This document shows positions 29,087 through 39,413 of a DNA stretch of 64,000 nt, in pieces. The stretch comes from Vibrio coralliirubri (GTDB lineage Bacteria > Pseudomonadota > Gammaproteobacteria > Enterobacterales > Vibrionaceae). Made by a program: the position numbers and the translations under genes. Numbering within the stretch: the stretch's first letter is position 1; each line of letters starts with the position of its first letter. Location of the stretch: the NCBI RefSeq assembly GCF_024347375.1, contig NZ_AP025470.1:3410001-3474000 (forward strand). Reading direction: 5' to 3'. Under the pieces are notes generated by a model that saw nothing but the letters and a program-made list of their open reading frames with translations, searched no databases and was not told the origin of the DNA.

Positions 29087-30216
29087 TAGTACTCTTTCCA
29101 GACAACACGCTTAACATAGTCAGTATAAGAATGAACTATGCGAACTACTTTATCAGAGACGTTCGGCATTGAATAATCGTAGACTTCTCTTAGCAAGCGC
29201 TCTTCACCCGTAGGTTGAGACTCTAATATAGCCAGACCTTGTAACACTCGTTCAACATCAAGGCCAACCATCATGACAAATGCTTCTTCCATACCCTCAG
29301 GACGTTCATGTGCTTCACGTAAGTTCAATGCAGGGAAGTTCATGATCGAAGCTTCTTCATTGATTGTTCCACTATCAGAAAGAACCGCCTTGGCGTTCTT
29401 TTGCAGATGGTTATAATCATGGAAACCAAGAGGCTTAAGAAGTTGAATGTTAGGATGGAACTCTAGCCCTTGCGCTTCAATGCGATTACGCGTGCGAGGG
29501 TGAGTCGACACAATAACAGGAAGATTATATTTCTCAGCTACTGTGTTCAGCGTATCTGCAAGTTTAAGTAACTGTTTTGGTGAATCCACATTTTCTTCAC
29601 GGTGTGCGCTAACTACGAAGAATTGGCCTTTTTCTAAATCTAAACGTTCAAGTACATCTGAGCCATCGATTTCAGGCATATAATGGTTCAGAACCTCAAA
29701 CATAGGACTCCCCGTCTTGATCACTCGGTCCGCAGGCAGACCTTCCGCAACGAGGTAATCTCGCGCAATCGTGCTGTACGTCAGGTTGATATCAGCAGTG
29801 TGGTCAACTATCTTTCGATTCGTTTCTTCCGGCACACGTTGGTCAAAACAACGGTTACCCGCTTCCATATGAAAGATAGGGATCTTGCGGCGTTTAGCAG
29901 GAATAGCTGAGATGCATGAATTAGTATCACCAAGCACAAGCATTGCACTAGGCTCCACCTCTTCCAATACTTCATCGACTTTGATAATTACTTGTCCGAT
30001 CGTCACTGCTGCATTTTTACCAGCCGCATTCAAAAAATAATCTGGCTTACGGACACCAAGGTCGTTGAAGAAAACTTCATTGAGTTCATAATCGTAGTTT
30101 TGACCAGTATGAACCAAAATGTGTTCGCAATGCTCATCGAGTTTAGCCAATACACGTGACAACCGGATAATCTCAGGACGGGTCCCCACTACCGACATAA
30201 CTTTTAATTTTTTCAT
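29086..30216 (-). CDS. fnlC: UDP-2-acetamido-2,6-dideoxy-L-talose 2-epimerase FnlC/WbjD
   Basis: The 376-residue protein belongs to the non-hydrolysing UDP-GlcNAc 2-epimerase family (MSVVGTRPEIIRLSRVL at the start, HMEAGNRCFDQRVPEETNRK near 136-155, VSTHPRTRNRIE near 240). In the UDP-L-FucNAc pathway it makes the last step, forming UDP-L-FucNAc from the talose isomer. The preceding two genes supply its substrate. Position at the third place of the fnl block distinguishes it from a plain WecB. Confidence 0.9.
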   Translation of the reverse strand: MKKLKVMSVVGTRPEIIRLSRVLAKLDEHCEHILVHTGQNYDYELNEVFFNDLGVRKPDYFLNAAGKNAAVTIGQVIIKVDEVLEEVEPSAMLVLGDTNSCISAIPAKRRKIPIFHMEAGNRCFDQRVPEETNRKIVDHTADINLTYSTIARDYLVAEGLPADRVIKTGSPMFEVLNHYMPEIDGSDVLERLDLEKGQFFVVSAHREENVDSPKQLLKLADTLNTVAEKYNLPVIVSTHPRTRNRIEAQGLEFHPNIQLLKPLGFHDYNHLQKNAKAVLSDSGTINEEASIMNFPALNLREAHERPEGMEEAFVMMVGLDVERVLQGLAILESQPTGEERLLREVYDYSMPNVSDKVVRIVHSYTDYVKRVVWKEY

Positions 30217-30233
30217 TATAGTTCTCTTAATTA

Positions 30234-31337
30234 TTACAGTGGTTTAGCTATCGTGTCCGGGGCTTCTCTATCGAATATCTCGTTCGCCCACAGCATCACT
30301 ATCAACTCTTCTTCACCTGTGTTGGTGATGTCATGACTCCAACCCGGTACCGTTTCTACCACCGTCGCTTCATCAGAGTTAACAGCTAGTTCGTATCGCT
30401 CACCAGTGACAACATGCTCAAATTTGAATATGGCCTCACCTTTAATCACTAAAAACTTCTCATTCTTAGAATGATGATAATGACCACCACGTGTTATGCC
30501 TTTGTGAGCCGTAAAGAATGAGAATTGACCCGACTCCTTCGTCTTAAGCATTTCACAGAATACACCACGCTCGTCGCCGTATTTTGGTAAAGTGTAGTGA
30601 AATTTAGACGGTTCGAAATAACTCAAATAAGTCGAGTACAACGCGCGAGTTAAGCCTGTGCCCACATGCTCAGTGACTAGATTGTCGCGACTCTCTTTGA
30701 ATGCGTTAAGAAGGTTGGCAATTTCACCTACTGTTGTGTTGTATTCCACCGGAACTTGTTTCAAGCCACTATCTACCTTGCCTTCGAGTAGAGTAATTAA
30801 CGCCTGGCACACGTCATCAATGTATACCAAGGAGACTGGAGCACTAGGGTCGTGGATGTTGATATCAATGCCGTTCACGATGTTGTGACAGAACGTCGCC
30901 ACAAATGAGTTGTAGTTTGGTCGACACCATTTACCAAAGACATTAGGGAAACGATAAATGAAAGTACCCGCATCAGTGTCTTTACCATAATCAGCTACCA
31001 AGGCCTCCGCTTGCGCTTTACTCGCGCCATAAGCATTATCCAAACTCGCTTGTATAGAAGAGCTCAGCATAATAGGCGTATTACGACCATTAGCTTTTAA
31101 TTCATTCACCACAAATTTGGTAAAGTCCGCGTTACCTGTAGTAAACTCAGACTGATTTGTAGGGCGATTAACTCCCGCTAGGTGGTAAACAAAATCGGCA
31201 CTTTCAAGTGCCAGTTTTATCTCTTCTTGTGGTGTATCTCGATCGATCTGAATAACAGAATCGTATCCTTTCTCTGACAGCATCACACAAAGGTTTTTAC
31301 CAATAAAGCCTTGGGCACCGGTCACTATAATATTCAT
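30234..31337 (-). CDS. fnlB: UDP-sugar C4 reductase FnlB/WbjC (CapF-type)
   Basis: This 367-residue bidomain enzyme has an N-terminal short-chain dehydrogenase fold (IIVTGAQGFIGKNLC, NAD(P)-binding) and a C-terminal cupin of about 120 residues (TRGGHYHHSKNEKFLVIKGE). The combination is typical of CapF/WbjC, which reduces the 4-keto intermediate after epimerisation to give UDP-2-acetamido-2,6-dideoxy-L-talose. It starts immediately after the fnlA stop. Confidence 0.92.
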   Translation of the reverse strand: MNIIVTGAQGFIGKNLCVMLSEKGYDSVIQIDRDTPQEEIKLALESADFVYHLAGVNRPTNQSEFTTGNADFTKFVVNELKANGRNTPIMLSSSIQASLDNAYGASKAQAEALVADYGKDTDAGTFIYRFPNVFGKWCRPNYNSFVATFCHNIVNGIDINIHDPSAPVSLVYIDDVCQALITLLEGKVDSGLKQVPVEYNTTVGEIANLLNAFKESRDNLVTEHVGTGLTRALYSTYLSYFEPSKFHYTLPKYGDERGVFCEMLKTKESGQFSFFTAHKGITRGGHYHHSKNEKFLVIKGEAIFKFEHVVTGERYELAVNSDEATVVETVPGWSHDITNTGEEELIVMLWANEIFDREAPDTIAKPL

Positions 31338-32375
31338 TTATACGCCCTCTGGAACAACTGAACTGCCAGCTTCAATTTCTCGAATAAAGCTTAGCTTACG
31401 CAGTAGTTCTACCATCCCATCTGTATCCAAACGCTCAGTATTGTGAGAATTGTAATCCTCTATTGCTGATAAATCTGTTTCACCTTCTTCGTTAAACTTT
31501 GAATAATTCAAATCACGGTTATCTGATGGTATACGGTAATATTGACCTTGATCTTGCGCAACAAACATCTCTTCGCGACTACACAAAGCTTCATAAAGTT
31601 TTTCGCCATGGCGAGTACCTATCACATTCACCGTATGCGCTGAATTACCAGCTACTTGCAATAATGCTTCAACCAAGGTTTGAATCGTTGCGGCAGGTGC
31701 TTTTTGAACAAAAATATCACCGTTTGAGCCATGCTCAAACGCGTGTAGCACTAAATCCACGGCATCGTCCAATGTCATCATAAAACGAGTCATGCTTGGG
31801 TCAGTAATTGTAATAGGTTCGCCTGCGAATGTTTGACGAAGAAATAGCGGAATAACCGAACCACGAGAGGCCATAACATTGCCATAACGGGTAGCGCAAA
31901 TAGTAGTATTCGTATGTCCCAGATTACGGCTTTTTGCCACAATCACCTTTTCCATCATCGCTTTAGAGATACCCATGGCGTTAATCGGGTATACAGCTTT
32001 ATCGGTGCTCAGGCAAACCACACGTTCGACGTTATTTTGAATTGCCGCCTCAAGTACGTTTTCAGTGCCTAACACATTGGTTTTTACTGCTTCAAGAGGA
32101 TAAAATTCGCAAGAAGGTACCTGTTTAAGAGCCGCCGCATGATAAATATAATCAACACCGCGCATTGCATTATTCACACTTTGAAAATCACGAACATCAC
32201 CGATGTAGAATTTCAACTTTGACGAGTTGTACTTCTTGCGCATGTCATCTTGTTTTTTTTCATCTCGAGAAAATATGCGTATCTCTTTTATATCAGTTTC
32301 TAAAAACCGGTCGAGGACAGCGTTACCGAAAGATCCAGTACCTCCGGTTATAAGTAAAATTTTTCCGGTATACAT
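31338..32375 (-). CDS. fnlA: UDP-GlcNAc 4,6-dehydratase/5-epimerase FnlA/WbjB
   Basis: The 345-residue protein is of the short polysaccharide-biosynthesis SDR type (LLITGGTGSFGNAVLDRFL at the N-terminus, active-site stretch STDKAVYPINAMGISKAMMEKV near 123-145, with Met in place of the usual Tyr as in the FlaA1/WbjB group). It removes water from UDP-GlcNAc and inverts C5, the first step to UDP-L-FucNAc. It leads the fnlABC block, 55 bp downstream of a glycosyltransferase. Confidence 0.92.
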   Translation of the reverse strand: MYTGKILLITGGTGSFGNAVLDRFLETDIKEIRIFSRDEKKQDDMRKKYNSSKLKFYIGDVRDFQSVNNAMRGVDYIYHAAALKQVPSCEFYPLEAVKTNVLGTENVLEAAIQNNVERVVCLSTDKAVYPINAMGISKAMMEKVIVAKSRNLGHTNTTICATRYGNVMASRGSVIPLFLRQTFAGEPITITDPSMTRFMMTLDDAVDLVLHAFEHGSNGDIFVQKAPAATIQTLVEALLQVAGNSAHTVNVIGTRHGEKLYEALCSREEMFVAQDQGQYYRIPSDNRDLNYSKFNEEGETDLSAIEDYNSHNTERLDTDGMVELLRKLSFIREIEAGSSVVPEGV

Positions 32376-32430
32376 TACAAACTCCTATCAAAATCTCTAA
32401 GCGTATAAACTTAGATTGAATATTAAATTA

Positions 32431-33690
32431 CTAATTTCTTAAAATAGTCTCGTATACTTCGATCAAATCCGCACCATTCCTTGGGATATCATGCGTGACT
32501 TTGGCTTTCTCTTTCGCATGGTATGAAAGTGATAAAGCTAAATCGTCATTTTCAAAAACTTCTGAAATATAATTAGCCAACATGTACTCAGCGTTATGTT
32601 GATAAAGCATCGCACTCTTTTTATGTTCGCAAAGAGAACTTACACCTCCGACAAACGAGGAAATCACAGGGGTTCCGACCAACATAGCCTCGCATACCGA
32701 ATTGGGACTATTTTCAATTGAAGATGCCGACACAAAAACATGACTTCTTGTTAAACGATCAACATAATCAGATTCGCTAATATTCCCCAAGAAAACCACA
32801 TTACTTCTTATATTCAGTTTACTAATTAACCAATCAAGGTATGCCCCATAACTTGTCATTGTTACATACTTGAGTTTACACTTACTTCTGGTCGGATCCG
32901 TCCCAGCCAAATAAAGCCGCAAGTCAGGATATTTTCCAGTTAATAAAGCCATGGCTTCTAGAACAACATTCAACCCTTTAAATGGCATATTTCCCTGACT
33001 AACAAAGATGGATCTTTTCTGAACCAAATCTATATCCCATAATTTTTCATAAAAAGTAGGGCGTAGGGTTTCATTTACGTGAAAATAATTTGCTTGAGGG
33101 TTGATCAACTCAACACACGCTTTATCCCAATCGGTTCTACCTATTACATTCCCAGATAAGCGTAATGTGTTTTTTTCATACTCACCTCGTCTACTATATA
33201 GCGCCCTTAAACCATTTATTGAATCACCTCTTATTAACGACCTAAATGTAAACGGAAATTGCATTATTTTGGGAACTCTAGTAGATACATGCTTAGAAAT
33301 GACCGAAACTAACCCCTGTATAGATACAACTGATTCAATGTTTAATTTTCGAGATTCAAGAGAAAAAGAATATGAGTGCTCTAGTTCAGTACCAAATACA
33401 TGGACCACATCTGCTTTAGAATCTCGGATCACATCATTTACTATAGTGTGATCCTTGATATCAAACTTACCGAAAGCATAATAGGTAATATGTTCGCCCA
33501 CGACAATCTTCGTCTCGCCAGGTTTCAGAGAATAATCAGGGAAGGAGATAGATAATCTAAAACCTGACGACTTAGAAAGATAACTAGACGCATTAAGCAG
33601 CCACCCTCCAAAATTACAAACTTTAAGGCCGACCATATGAGAATATTCAGGTAATGGAACATTTACGACCCAAAGGATACTTCTAACCAC
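32431..33690 (-). CDS. GT4-family glycosyltransferase
   Basis: The 419-residue GT-B protein has the retaining GT4 donor motif (SSIENSPNSVCEAMLVGTPV, near residues 330-350, with the E-x7-E pattern) and GNMPFKGLNVVLEAMALL earlier. It probably adds one sugar of the repeat unit on the cytoplasmic face. It overlaps the wzy-like gene by 8 bp. Sugar and linkage cannot be predicted. Confidence 0.85.
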   Translation of the reverse strand: MVRSILWVVNVPLPEYSHMVGLKVCNFGGWLLNASSYLSKSSGFRLSISFPDYSLKPGETKIVVGEHITYYAFGKFDIKDHTIVNDVIRDSKADVVHVFGTELEHSYSFSLESRKLNIESVVSIQGLVSVISKHVSTRVPKIMQFPFTFRSLIRGDSINGLRALYSRRGEYEKNTLRLSGNVIGRTDWDKACVELINPQANYFHVNETLRPTFYEKLWDIDLVQKRSIFVSQGNMPFKGLNVVLEAMALLTGKYPDLRLYLAGTDPTRSKCKLKYVTMTSYGAYLDWLISKLNIRSNVVFLGNISESDYVDRLTRSHVFVSASSIENSPNSVCEAMLVGTPVISSFVGGVSSLCEHKKSAMLYQHNAEYMLANYISEVFENDDLALSLSYHAKEKAKVTHDIPRNGADLIEVYETILRN

Positions 33691-34708
33691 TTGTTACTCC
33701 TATAACTGAATTGTACTGAAAGAATGGTTGCCATAAGTTGTTAGTAAAAAAAGAATAATATCGCAATATATATATGGCTAGCACTAATAATCCAAACAAA
33801 AATGCCTTTTTATCTTTTCTTAAATTGGAAAATAACACAGGCATACCAACAATTGAAAAAACATCGAAATATATAGCAAATCTTGTCAGCATACCTAGAT
33901 TAAATGCCAATAATGATAGGTAAGATGATATAAGAGTCATATTAACAAACGGAACATGCTTGTCATCAACAGTGTTCATTCTAATTAAGATAAACAAAAA
34001 TATAATAAATGATAGTAAAACAGATCGAAGAGAATTACCTTCACCTGATTCATAGTGGGAATACTGCGGTAAGAAATCAAGAATAAAACCGAGTAATGAA
34101 CTAAATACACTTGATGACAGCATTATTGGCAAAGAAAAAACTAGGGTTACTTTTAACATGGTTGACGGCCTTTTGTTAAAAGGAACGACAACTAATGAAA
34201 GTAAAGCTACGGCACTTGGGTGGAACTCAGATGCAGCGAGTATGATAAGGACATAAAGCAATTTTTTCCTATTTATTAGAAAATGAAATGCAAATATAAC
34301 CAGACACATCGCTAGCATCTGCCGTAAAGCTGAAGCATGTATCAAAAACAGATATGGATTTATTAACAGGAAAAACAACGAAAAGCTGTAATACTTATTA
34401 TCTAGATACGTGCAAATAAACCAGCCAATTGTGACTATATAGATTAAACTAGTTATAAAAATGAAAAATTCAAATGTGGGTGATATACTGTTCAGATAAA
34501 CAAACAATTTATCATTCTGCCCCCAAGCTTGAAGGTTCATACTCAGTGAATAGTAAGTATGCCTGTAACTCTCAAAGTCATTTCCAAAATCGGTCCTAAT
34601 AGCCAAAAATATGAATAGAATGACTAGAGAAAAGGCGAACATCGTATATGATTTTTTTATTTTAACCGCAAGGATAATTGATAATAAAAATACAACGTGT
34701 ATGATCAC
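33683..34708 (-). CDS. wzy: Probable O-antigen/polysaccharide polymerase Wzy (EpsG-like)
   Basis: The 341-residue protein has about ten membrane helices and almost no soluble domain. The arrangement DFGNDFESYRHTYY between the second and third helices fits EpsG-type Wzy polymerases, which join repeat units on the periplasmic face. Like most wzy genes it is very AT-rich. It overlaps the downstream GT gene, and lies 14 bp after the upstream GT. Confidence 0.78.
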   Translation of the reverse strand: MIIHVVFLLSIILAVKIKKSYTMFAFSLVILFIFLAIRTDFGNDFESYRHTYYSLSMNLQAWGQNDKLFVYLNSISPTFEFFIFITSLIYIVTIGWFICTYLDNKYYSFSLFFLLINPYLFLIHASALRQMLAMCLVIFAFHFLINRKKLLYVLIILAASEFHPSAVALLSLVVVPFNKRPSTMLKVTLVFSLPIMLSSSVFSSLLGFILDFLPQYSHYESGEGNSLRSVLLSFIIFLFILIRMNTVDDKHVPFVNMTLISSYLSLLAFNLGMLTRFAIYFDVFSIVGMPVLFSNLRKDKKAFLFGLLVLAIYILRYYSFFTNNLWQPFFQYNSVIGVTSG

Positions 34709-34722
34709 TGGTTATCCTCTCG

Positions 34723-35931
34723 CTATATTTTAGAACTATTCAAAAGACGTTCCACTCTTATTGCCACATGTCTGTAATGATTTTTTTGAACGAATTTTTT
34801 TGCTTTCAATCCAAAATCATATAGATCCTTATCGTCCATCAAAAATGCCATATCTAGCCTTTCCGTTATAGTACTTGGAGCATTATCTTTCAACTCCAAT
34901 ATATAATCTTTATACTGTTCTGGGTAACTATCCAGCATAGTAGTCATTAGAGGAGTGCCAGAGCTTATATATTCTAGAGTTTTTGAAGGGAATGAGTATT
35001 TCACAAAATATTCAGAATTACTTCTTGTATTTATTAGGATGCTAGCTTTTGATAAACGTGTCTTGATAATCGAATTATCTACAAAACCAAAATATTTTAT
35101 TCTCTTATCTTCTTGTATCATATCCTGAATAGCAGACTCGGAATCACCTCTACCATAAATATGAAGTTCTATATTAGGTTTATCTAAATTCCTAAAACCT
35201 TTTATCAAATTTAAGATCCCATATCTTTCATGTAAACTACCAGCATAGAGAACAATTTTAGTATTAGGCTTAGATTCTTGTCTAACATTTTTTATGAAGT
35301 CATCTATAAAACCTTCAACTACTTCATATTGAGATCCTGGACTAAAATCTAAAGCTAAGTACTTTGTCAGAACAATATTTTTCATTGACTTACTCATGAG
35401 GAACCTAGACAACCACGACTCACAACCTCTTAACATACCTTTAACTTTAGAGTCATGCTTACTATCTATTGACGGGGGGTCCGTCCAGACACTAATTAAT
35501 TCAATGCGAAGGAGTTTTGTAGCCAACCACGCCGTCAACATATATGGTAAGTGGACAGAGTAAACAACGATTCCTTTAGGTCTATTTGTTACAACCCTAT
35601 GCAGTACAAAAAAGAGAACAGATATCAAACGGCTGATAATCTTAAAAATACCAAAATTGATAAACGGCATTTCTTGAATCTCTATCTCAAACTCTCCGAT
35701 TTTTTCATGCCATTTTTTTTTCTTTAAATACAAACTCTTGTTTAATGGGTAATCAGAAACAGGTCTAAAAGAAAGATATTCGCACCGAATATTATTTATT
35801 GATTCAAAACATTTAATTAAGTTTCTATTAAATAAATGTGTTTGAATTTGCGGGAGCTCATCTTTCTCAAACTCTAGTTTCATTTCACCATCTGGGATAG
35901 AAAAACCCAATACTAAATATCTATCAGTCAT
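34723..35931 (-). CDS. GT4-like glycosyltransferase
   Basis: The 402-residue protein has a GT-B layout, with a donor domain motif KIVLYAGSLHERYGILNLIKG near 225-245 and YSFPSKTLEYISSGTPLMT near 305-325. A hydrophobic segment near 95-112 could attach it to the membrane. Specificity is unknown. AT-rich, in the middle of the O-antigen operon. Confidence 0.82.
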   Translation of the reverse strand: MTDRYLVLGFSIPDGEMKLEFEKDELPQIQTHLFNRNLIKCFESINNIRCEYLSFRPVSDYPLNKSLYLKKKKWHEKIGEFEIEIQEMPFINFGIFKIISRLISVLFFVLHRVVTNRPKGIVVYSVHLPYMLTAWLATKLLRIELISVWTDPPSIDSKHDSKVKGMLRGCESWLSRFLMSKSMKNIVLTKYLALDFSPGSQYEVVEGFIDDFIKNVRQESKPNTKIVLYAGSLHERYGILNLIKGFRNLDKPNIELHIYGRGDSESAIQDMIQEDKRIKYFGFVDNSIIKTRLSKASILINTRSNSEYFVKYSFPSKTLEYISSGTPLMTTMLDSYPEQYKDYILELKDNAPSTITERLDMAFLMDDKDLYDFGLKAKKFVQKNHYRHVAIRVERLLNSSKI

Positions 35932-35941
35932 AGTTTCAGTT

Positions 35942-36931
35942 TTAAATCAAATTATTTATATAGTTTAAATTATGCTCTTTCCATAACAATATTTCTTTTT
36001 CAGGGATTATGATATTCGTATCCCATGATGTTTCAACACGCTCTTTAATTGATGAAAACGCAGTTCTTTCGACGACTGGTAGATTGAAATCTTTTCTTTT
36101 TTCTTCAGCTCGATTATCAACAGCCAATATTAGAGTTCTCTTTCCATACTGCAATGCTCTAATACCAGCATGTAATCTAGTTCCAACAAAATCAATGCTA
36201 TCATTTGATTCTAAAAGCTCATCATATGCAGCCAGAGTAAACGGGAGTATCTTTATTTTTGAGATATCTACTCCTAAAGAATCTAAATAAATCAAATCCC
36301 TTGATCCTTGAGGCCAAAAATATATATTATTGTAGTTAGAAATTAGAGTTTCAATAAGGGTTTCATCCGCAAGCTTATTTGGTTTATAGTCAGTCAAAGT
36401 AAAGACAACATCGTTACTTTTAGAGGTAGGTATTTTTGCACAGTGCTCCCCAGTCAATGACCACATTGTAGCACAAGACGTATTAACTACATTGTTGATC
36501 CCTATTGACTTTAATTTTTCCAGAGTGTAGTTATCACGAACTGAATGCATAACATTTTCCGAAAGTGCACGTTTGAGTAACGTCTTTGAGTAAATGTTGA
36601 CTTTATCTTGATATTGCCACCACCCAACACCAACAAGGCAGATTTCTTTTAAAAAAAGCGTATCTATAAAATCTATCTTCCATTGTTTATAGAATGGCAT
36701 ATTCCCATTTAAGAGGTTGGTACCACAAACCAATTGAATATCAGTTCTTTTTGCAACTCTATAAGTAGGTATGGAAATTTTTTCTTGGGCTGGTGCTCTA
36801 AAAAAACCTTTCCCCTCAAAAGTTTTTGACATTTCCTTCCTAACAGAATCAACAATTATTTCATCACCAAGATTCAACGTTGATATAGATGTATCTAAAA
36901 GTAATCCTGGCTTTCCAATTTTAATCGTCAT
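35942..36931 (-). CDS. Polysaccharide pyruvyl transferase-family protein
   Basis: The 329-residue product matches the polysaccharide pyruvyl transferase fold: an N-terminal glycine-rich start with NLGDEIIVDSVRKEM, HSVRDNYTLEKLKSIG near 130-145, and the family motif GTRLHAGIRALQYGKRTLIL near 250-270. It may add a pyruvate ketal to a sugar from PEP; some members act as other sugar transferases. Its start overlaps the upstream GT stop by 4 bp (ATGA). Confidence 0.8.
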   Translation of the reverse strand: MTIKIGKPGLLLDTSISTLNLGDEIIVDSVRKEMSKTFEGKGFFRAPAQEKISIPTYRVAKRTDIQLVCGTNLLNGNMPFYKQWKIDFIDTLFLKEICLVGVGWWQYQDKVNIYSKTLLKRALSENVMHSVRDNYTLEKLKSIGINNVVNTSCATMWSLTGEHCAKIPTSKSNDVVFTLTDYKPNKLADETLIETLISNYNNIYFWPQGSRDLIYLDSLGVDISKIKILPFTLAAYDELLESNDSIDFVGTRLHAGIRALQYGKRTLILAVDNRAEEKRKDFNLPVVERTAFSSIKERVETSWDTNIIIPEKEILLWKEHNLNYINNLI

Positions 36932-37836
36932 CTTTTCAGCAACCTTTCTTTTTGTGTTATTAACTTTCGAACTAGCCTTTTCTTAAAATTACCATTCGAC
37001 ATAAATTTTTCATCATACAATCTATCAGGGACAATAAAATAATTCTCTTTCAGTGGGAACTCTAAATCATGTAATTCCACATCTTTATGAACATTGTAAG
37101 ATGTATGAGTTGCATCATCTCCAAAACCAATATTTTTAATTAAACTAACACAAGGAACAACTGCGAGTGCATTATTCTTGTGCCTACAATAACCCCACTG
37201 ATAATCCCAAGCACTTACTCCTTCCCTAAAGCAATCTTGGATCTGCTTCCTGCGAATATTGCCCAGTTTCTTACCAAATACATTTGAAAAGCCATCCTGC
37301 TCAATGAATAAGGGTAAATCATTAATACCTATATCAAAATGTTTCCAAGCTCTCCTCCAAGTCGCCCACCCCCAAATACCACCAAGATTTGAATAGAAAT
37401 AGTCGACTTCTTTTTCTCGCCAAGTATTTTGCTTATTGTAACCACTAACAAGGAAAACTCTTTCATCAACTTCATGCTTGTCTAGCATTTCGCTGCAAAA
37501 ATCAAAAAAACTTGGGCTAGGAAGACAATCATCCTCAAGAATTATACAAGACTTTTCGAAATCAAATACCCAATTAATCGCCTCACTTACCGCTTTTTTA
37601 CAGCCGACATTTTTTGAGCGAAAAAGTGTTTTAACTTCACACTCCCAATCGATATTAGCTGTTAAGTAGGTTCTTATTTCTTCAATAACCTCTTCTTCTC
37701 CCGGAATATCTCTAGCACCATCAGACGCAAGATATAGATGAGTAGGTTGATATTCCTTAATCACATCAAAAACTTTGATAGTTACATCAAGCCTGTTGAA
37801 TGTTATTAGAAGAACCGGCTTTTTATCTTGGTACAT
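36928..37836 (-). CDS. GT-A glycosyltransferase (HlpA-like family)
   Basis: The 302-residue protein begins PVLLITFNRLDVTIKVFDVI and has the metal-binding motif ILEDDCLPSPSFFDF near residue 97, with GGIWGWATWRRAWKHFD near 152. This pattern is common in a poorly characterised transferase family of capsule and O-antigen loci sometimes annotated as hemolysin-like; hemolysis is not indicated here. It likely transfers one sugar of the repeat unit. Confidence 0.78.
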   Translation of the reverse strand: MYQDKKPVLLITFNRLDVTIKVFDVIKEYQPTHLYLASDGARDIPGEEEVIEEIRTYLTANIDWECEVKTLFRSKNVGCKKAVSEAINWVFDFEKSCIILEDDCLPSPSFFDFCSEMLDKHEVDERVFLVSGYNKQNTWREKEVDYFYSNLGGIWGWATWRRAWKHFDIGINDLPLFIEQDGFSNVFGKKLGNIRRKQIQDCFREGVSAWDYQWGYCRHKNNALAVVPCVSLIKNIGFGDDATHTSYNVHKDVELHDLEFPLKENYFIVPDRLYDEKFMSNGNFKKRLVRKLITQKERLLKR

Positions 37837-37840
37837 TTAA

Positions 37841-39172
37841 TCAAACTCCTATTTTAGATATAAAAAACAACCTCTTATACTTTAAAATTACGCTCAAAAA
37901 ACGATGAGGCCTAAATATCATACCAATAGCTTGTGTTTGCATAAAAAACACATGTCTAGTTTTAAGTGTGAAATAATTAAATAGGTATGACGAAAAGCAT
38001 TGAGATATCAACGTAGAGAATGCTGCACCTTCAATTCCAAAGTTAGGAATAGCAAAAAAGTTCAGTACGACATTTAAAAAAGCACCAAGTAGCGTTCTAT
38101 AAAAAGTCAACTTCTGCAATCCTTCGATAATAAACCACTTGCTACAAGAAACCCCTAAGAATACAAAAATTGAGCACCAGATGTTGATAGATAGAACACT
38201 GGCAGCTCCAATGTACTCTGAACCAAATAATATAGAAATAATTGATTCGGAAAAAATCGTGACCATTAATGCAAGGAAGAATGCGATAGTACTCATTATT
38301 GTATATAAATCAAAAAATGCCTCATTGTATTCTTCATTTGAAATTTTCCTTTTCTTTATCAAATATGGGAGTAACGTAGATGAAATAACCATTGGTATAA
38401 AATAAATTGACTCTGCTATTTTTGTTGCAGCTGAATAGACACCAACACTTCTTTCATCTAATAACTTCGATATCATGATGGTGTCTATTTTCATATATAT
38501 TATAATAACAAAAGAACTCAACATTAATGGGAGGCTATCTTTCATTAAATCTTTTGCAACTCGTATATCAAAAGTCCATGAAATGATACTAAATTCTAAT
38601 TTTCTTGCTAGGACTAAAGTGCCGAACATTATAAAAACGAATTCACTAACGATTGCGAAAGCTAATAAATTAATACCTAAGTCTAAAATAATAACAGTGA
38701 CTTTAGCGATAGATGATAAGGTTACTGCTACCAATGAGTTTATTGCAATAAACTTCCCTAAAACCTTTGAATATAAATATGAGTCAAATACGCTAAAAGA
38801 TTGAAAAACGGAAATTGTCGACAATGTCAACAATAATATTTCAAAATCAACAGATACGCTAAAAAAAGGCGTAATAGAAAAAACAATAAAGACACTAAAT
38901 AAAGCACTTGACAATCTAAGTAACAATGATGTGCCTAGTAAATCGGCTTGAAATAAATTTCCTTCGGTTAATTTTTTTGTCAAAATTCCTTCTAAGCCAA
39001 GGGAACAGAATGCAGTAATAAAAGCGACTATACTCTGAGTATAGCTTAGTCTGCCAAACTCCTCTGGCCCTAAATATCTAGCAATCCAAACGCCTACAAA
39101 TAGGCCTAAAAGGATTCTAACAACTTTATCCCCAATCAAAGCCAAAAGACTTGATAAATATTTTTTACTCAT
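37841..39172 (-). CDS. wzx: Wzx-type polysaccharide flippase
   Basis: The 443-residue protein has 12 or more membrane helices and belongs to the MATE/MVF-like PST family (GDKVVRILLGLFVGVWIARYL at the N-terminus, GPEEFGRLSYTQSIVAF). It moves the lipid-linked repeat unit across the inner membrane. It is the first gene of the operon on the minus strand. Its leader holds an IS5-family element and an RfaH ops site. Confidence 0.88.
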   Translation of the reverse strand: MSKKYLSSLLALIGDKVVRILLGLFVGVWIARYLGPEEFGRLSYTQSIVAFITAFCSLGLEGILTKKLTEGNLFQADLLGTSLLLRLSSALFSVFIVFSITPFFSVSVDFEILLLTLSTISVFQSFSVFDSYLYSKVLGKFIAINSLVAVTLSSIAKVTVIILDLGINLLAFAIVSEFVFIMFGTLVLARKLEFSIISWTFDIRVAKDLMKDSLPLMLSSFVIIIYMKIDTIMISKLLDERSVGVYSAATKIAESIYFIPMVISSTLLPYLIKKRKISNEEYNEAFFDLYTIMSTIAFFLALMVTIFSESIISILFGSEYIGAASVLSINIWCSIFVFLGVSCSKWFIIEGLQKLTFYRTLLGAFLNVVLNFFAIPNFGIEGAAFSTLISQCFSSYLFNYFTLKTRHVFFMQTQAIGMIFRPHRFLSVILKYKRLFFISKIGV

Positions 39173-39413
39173 CTTATTAGTCTATATATAATTGTAACAT
39201 CAGAGGGCATGGGATATTCATAGATATCCCCGTAAATCAAGGCTCGCTAAAACCTTTAAAAGATACTCACAACCCAAAACATTAATTGGCATCAAGCACA
39301 AGCAGTACAAGTAACTCTGGTATAGCGGTGATCTCATTATATTTTCGATAACGTACTTCTGTAGTGAGTAATACTAATCGCTCCCTAACTCGAGCTATTG
39401 TCGACATAGAAGG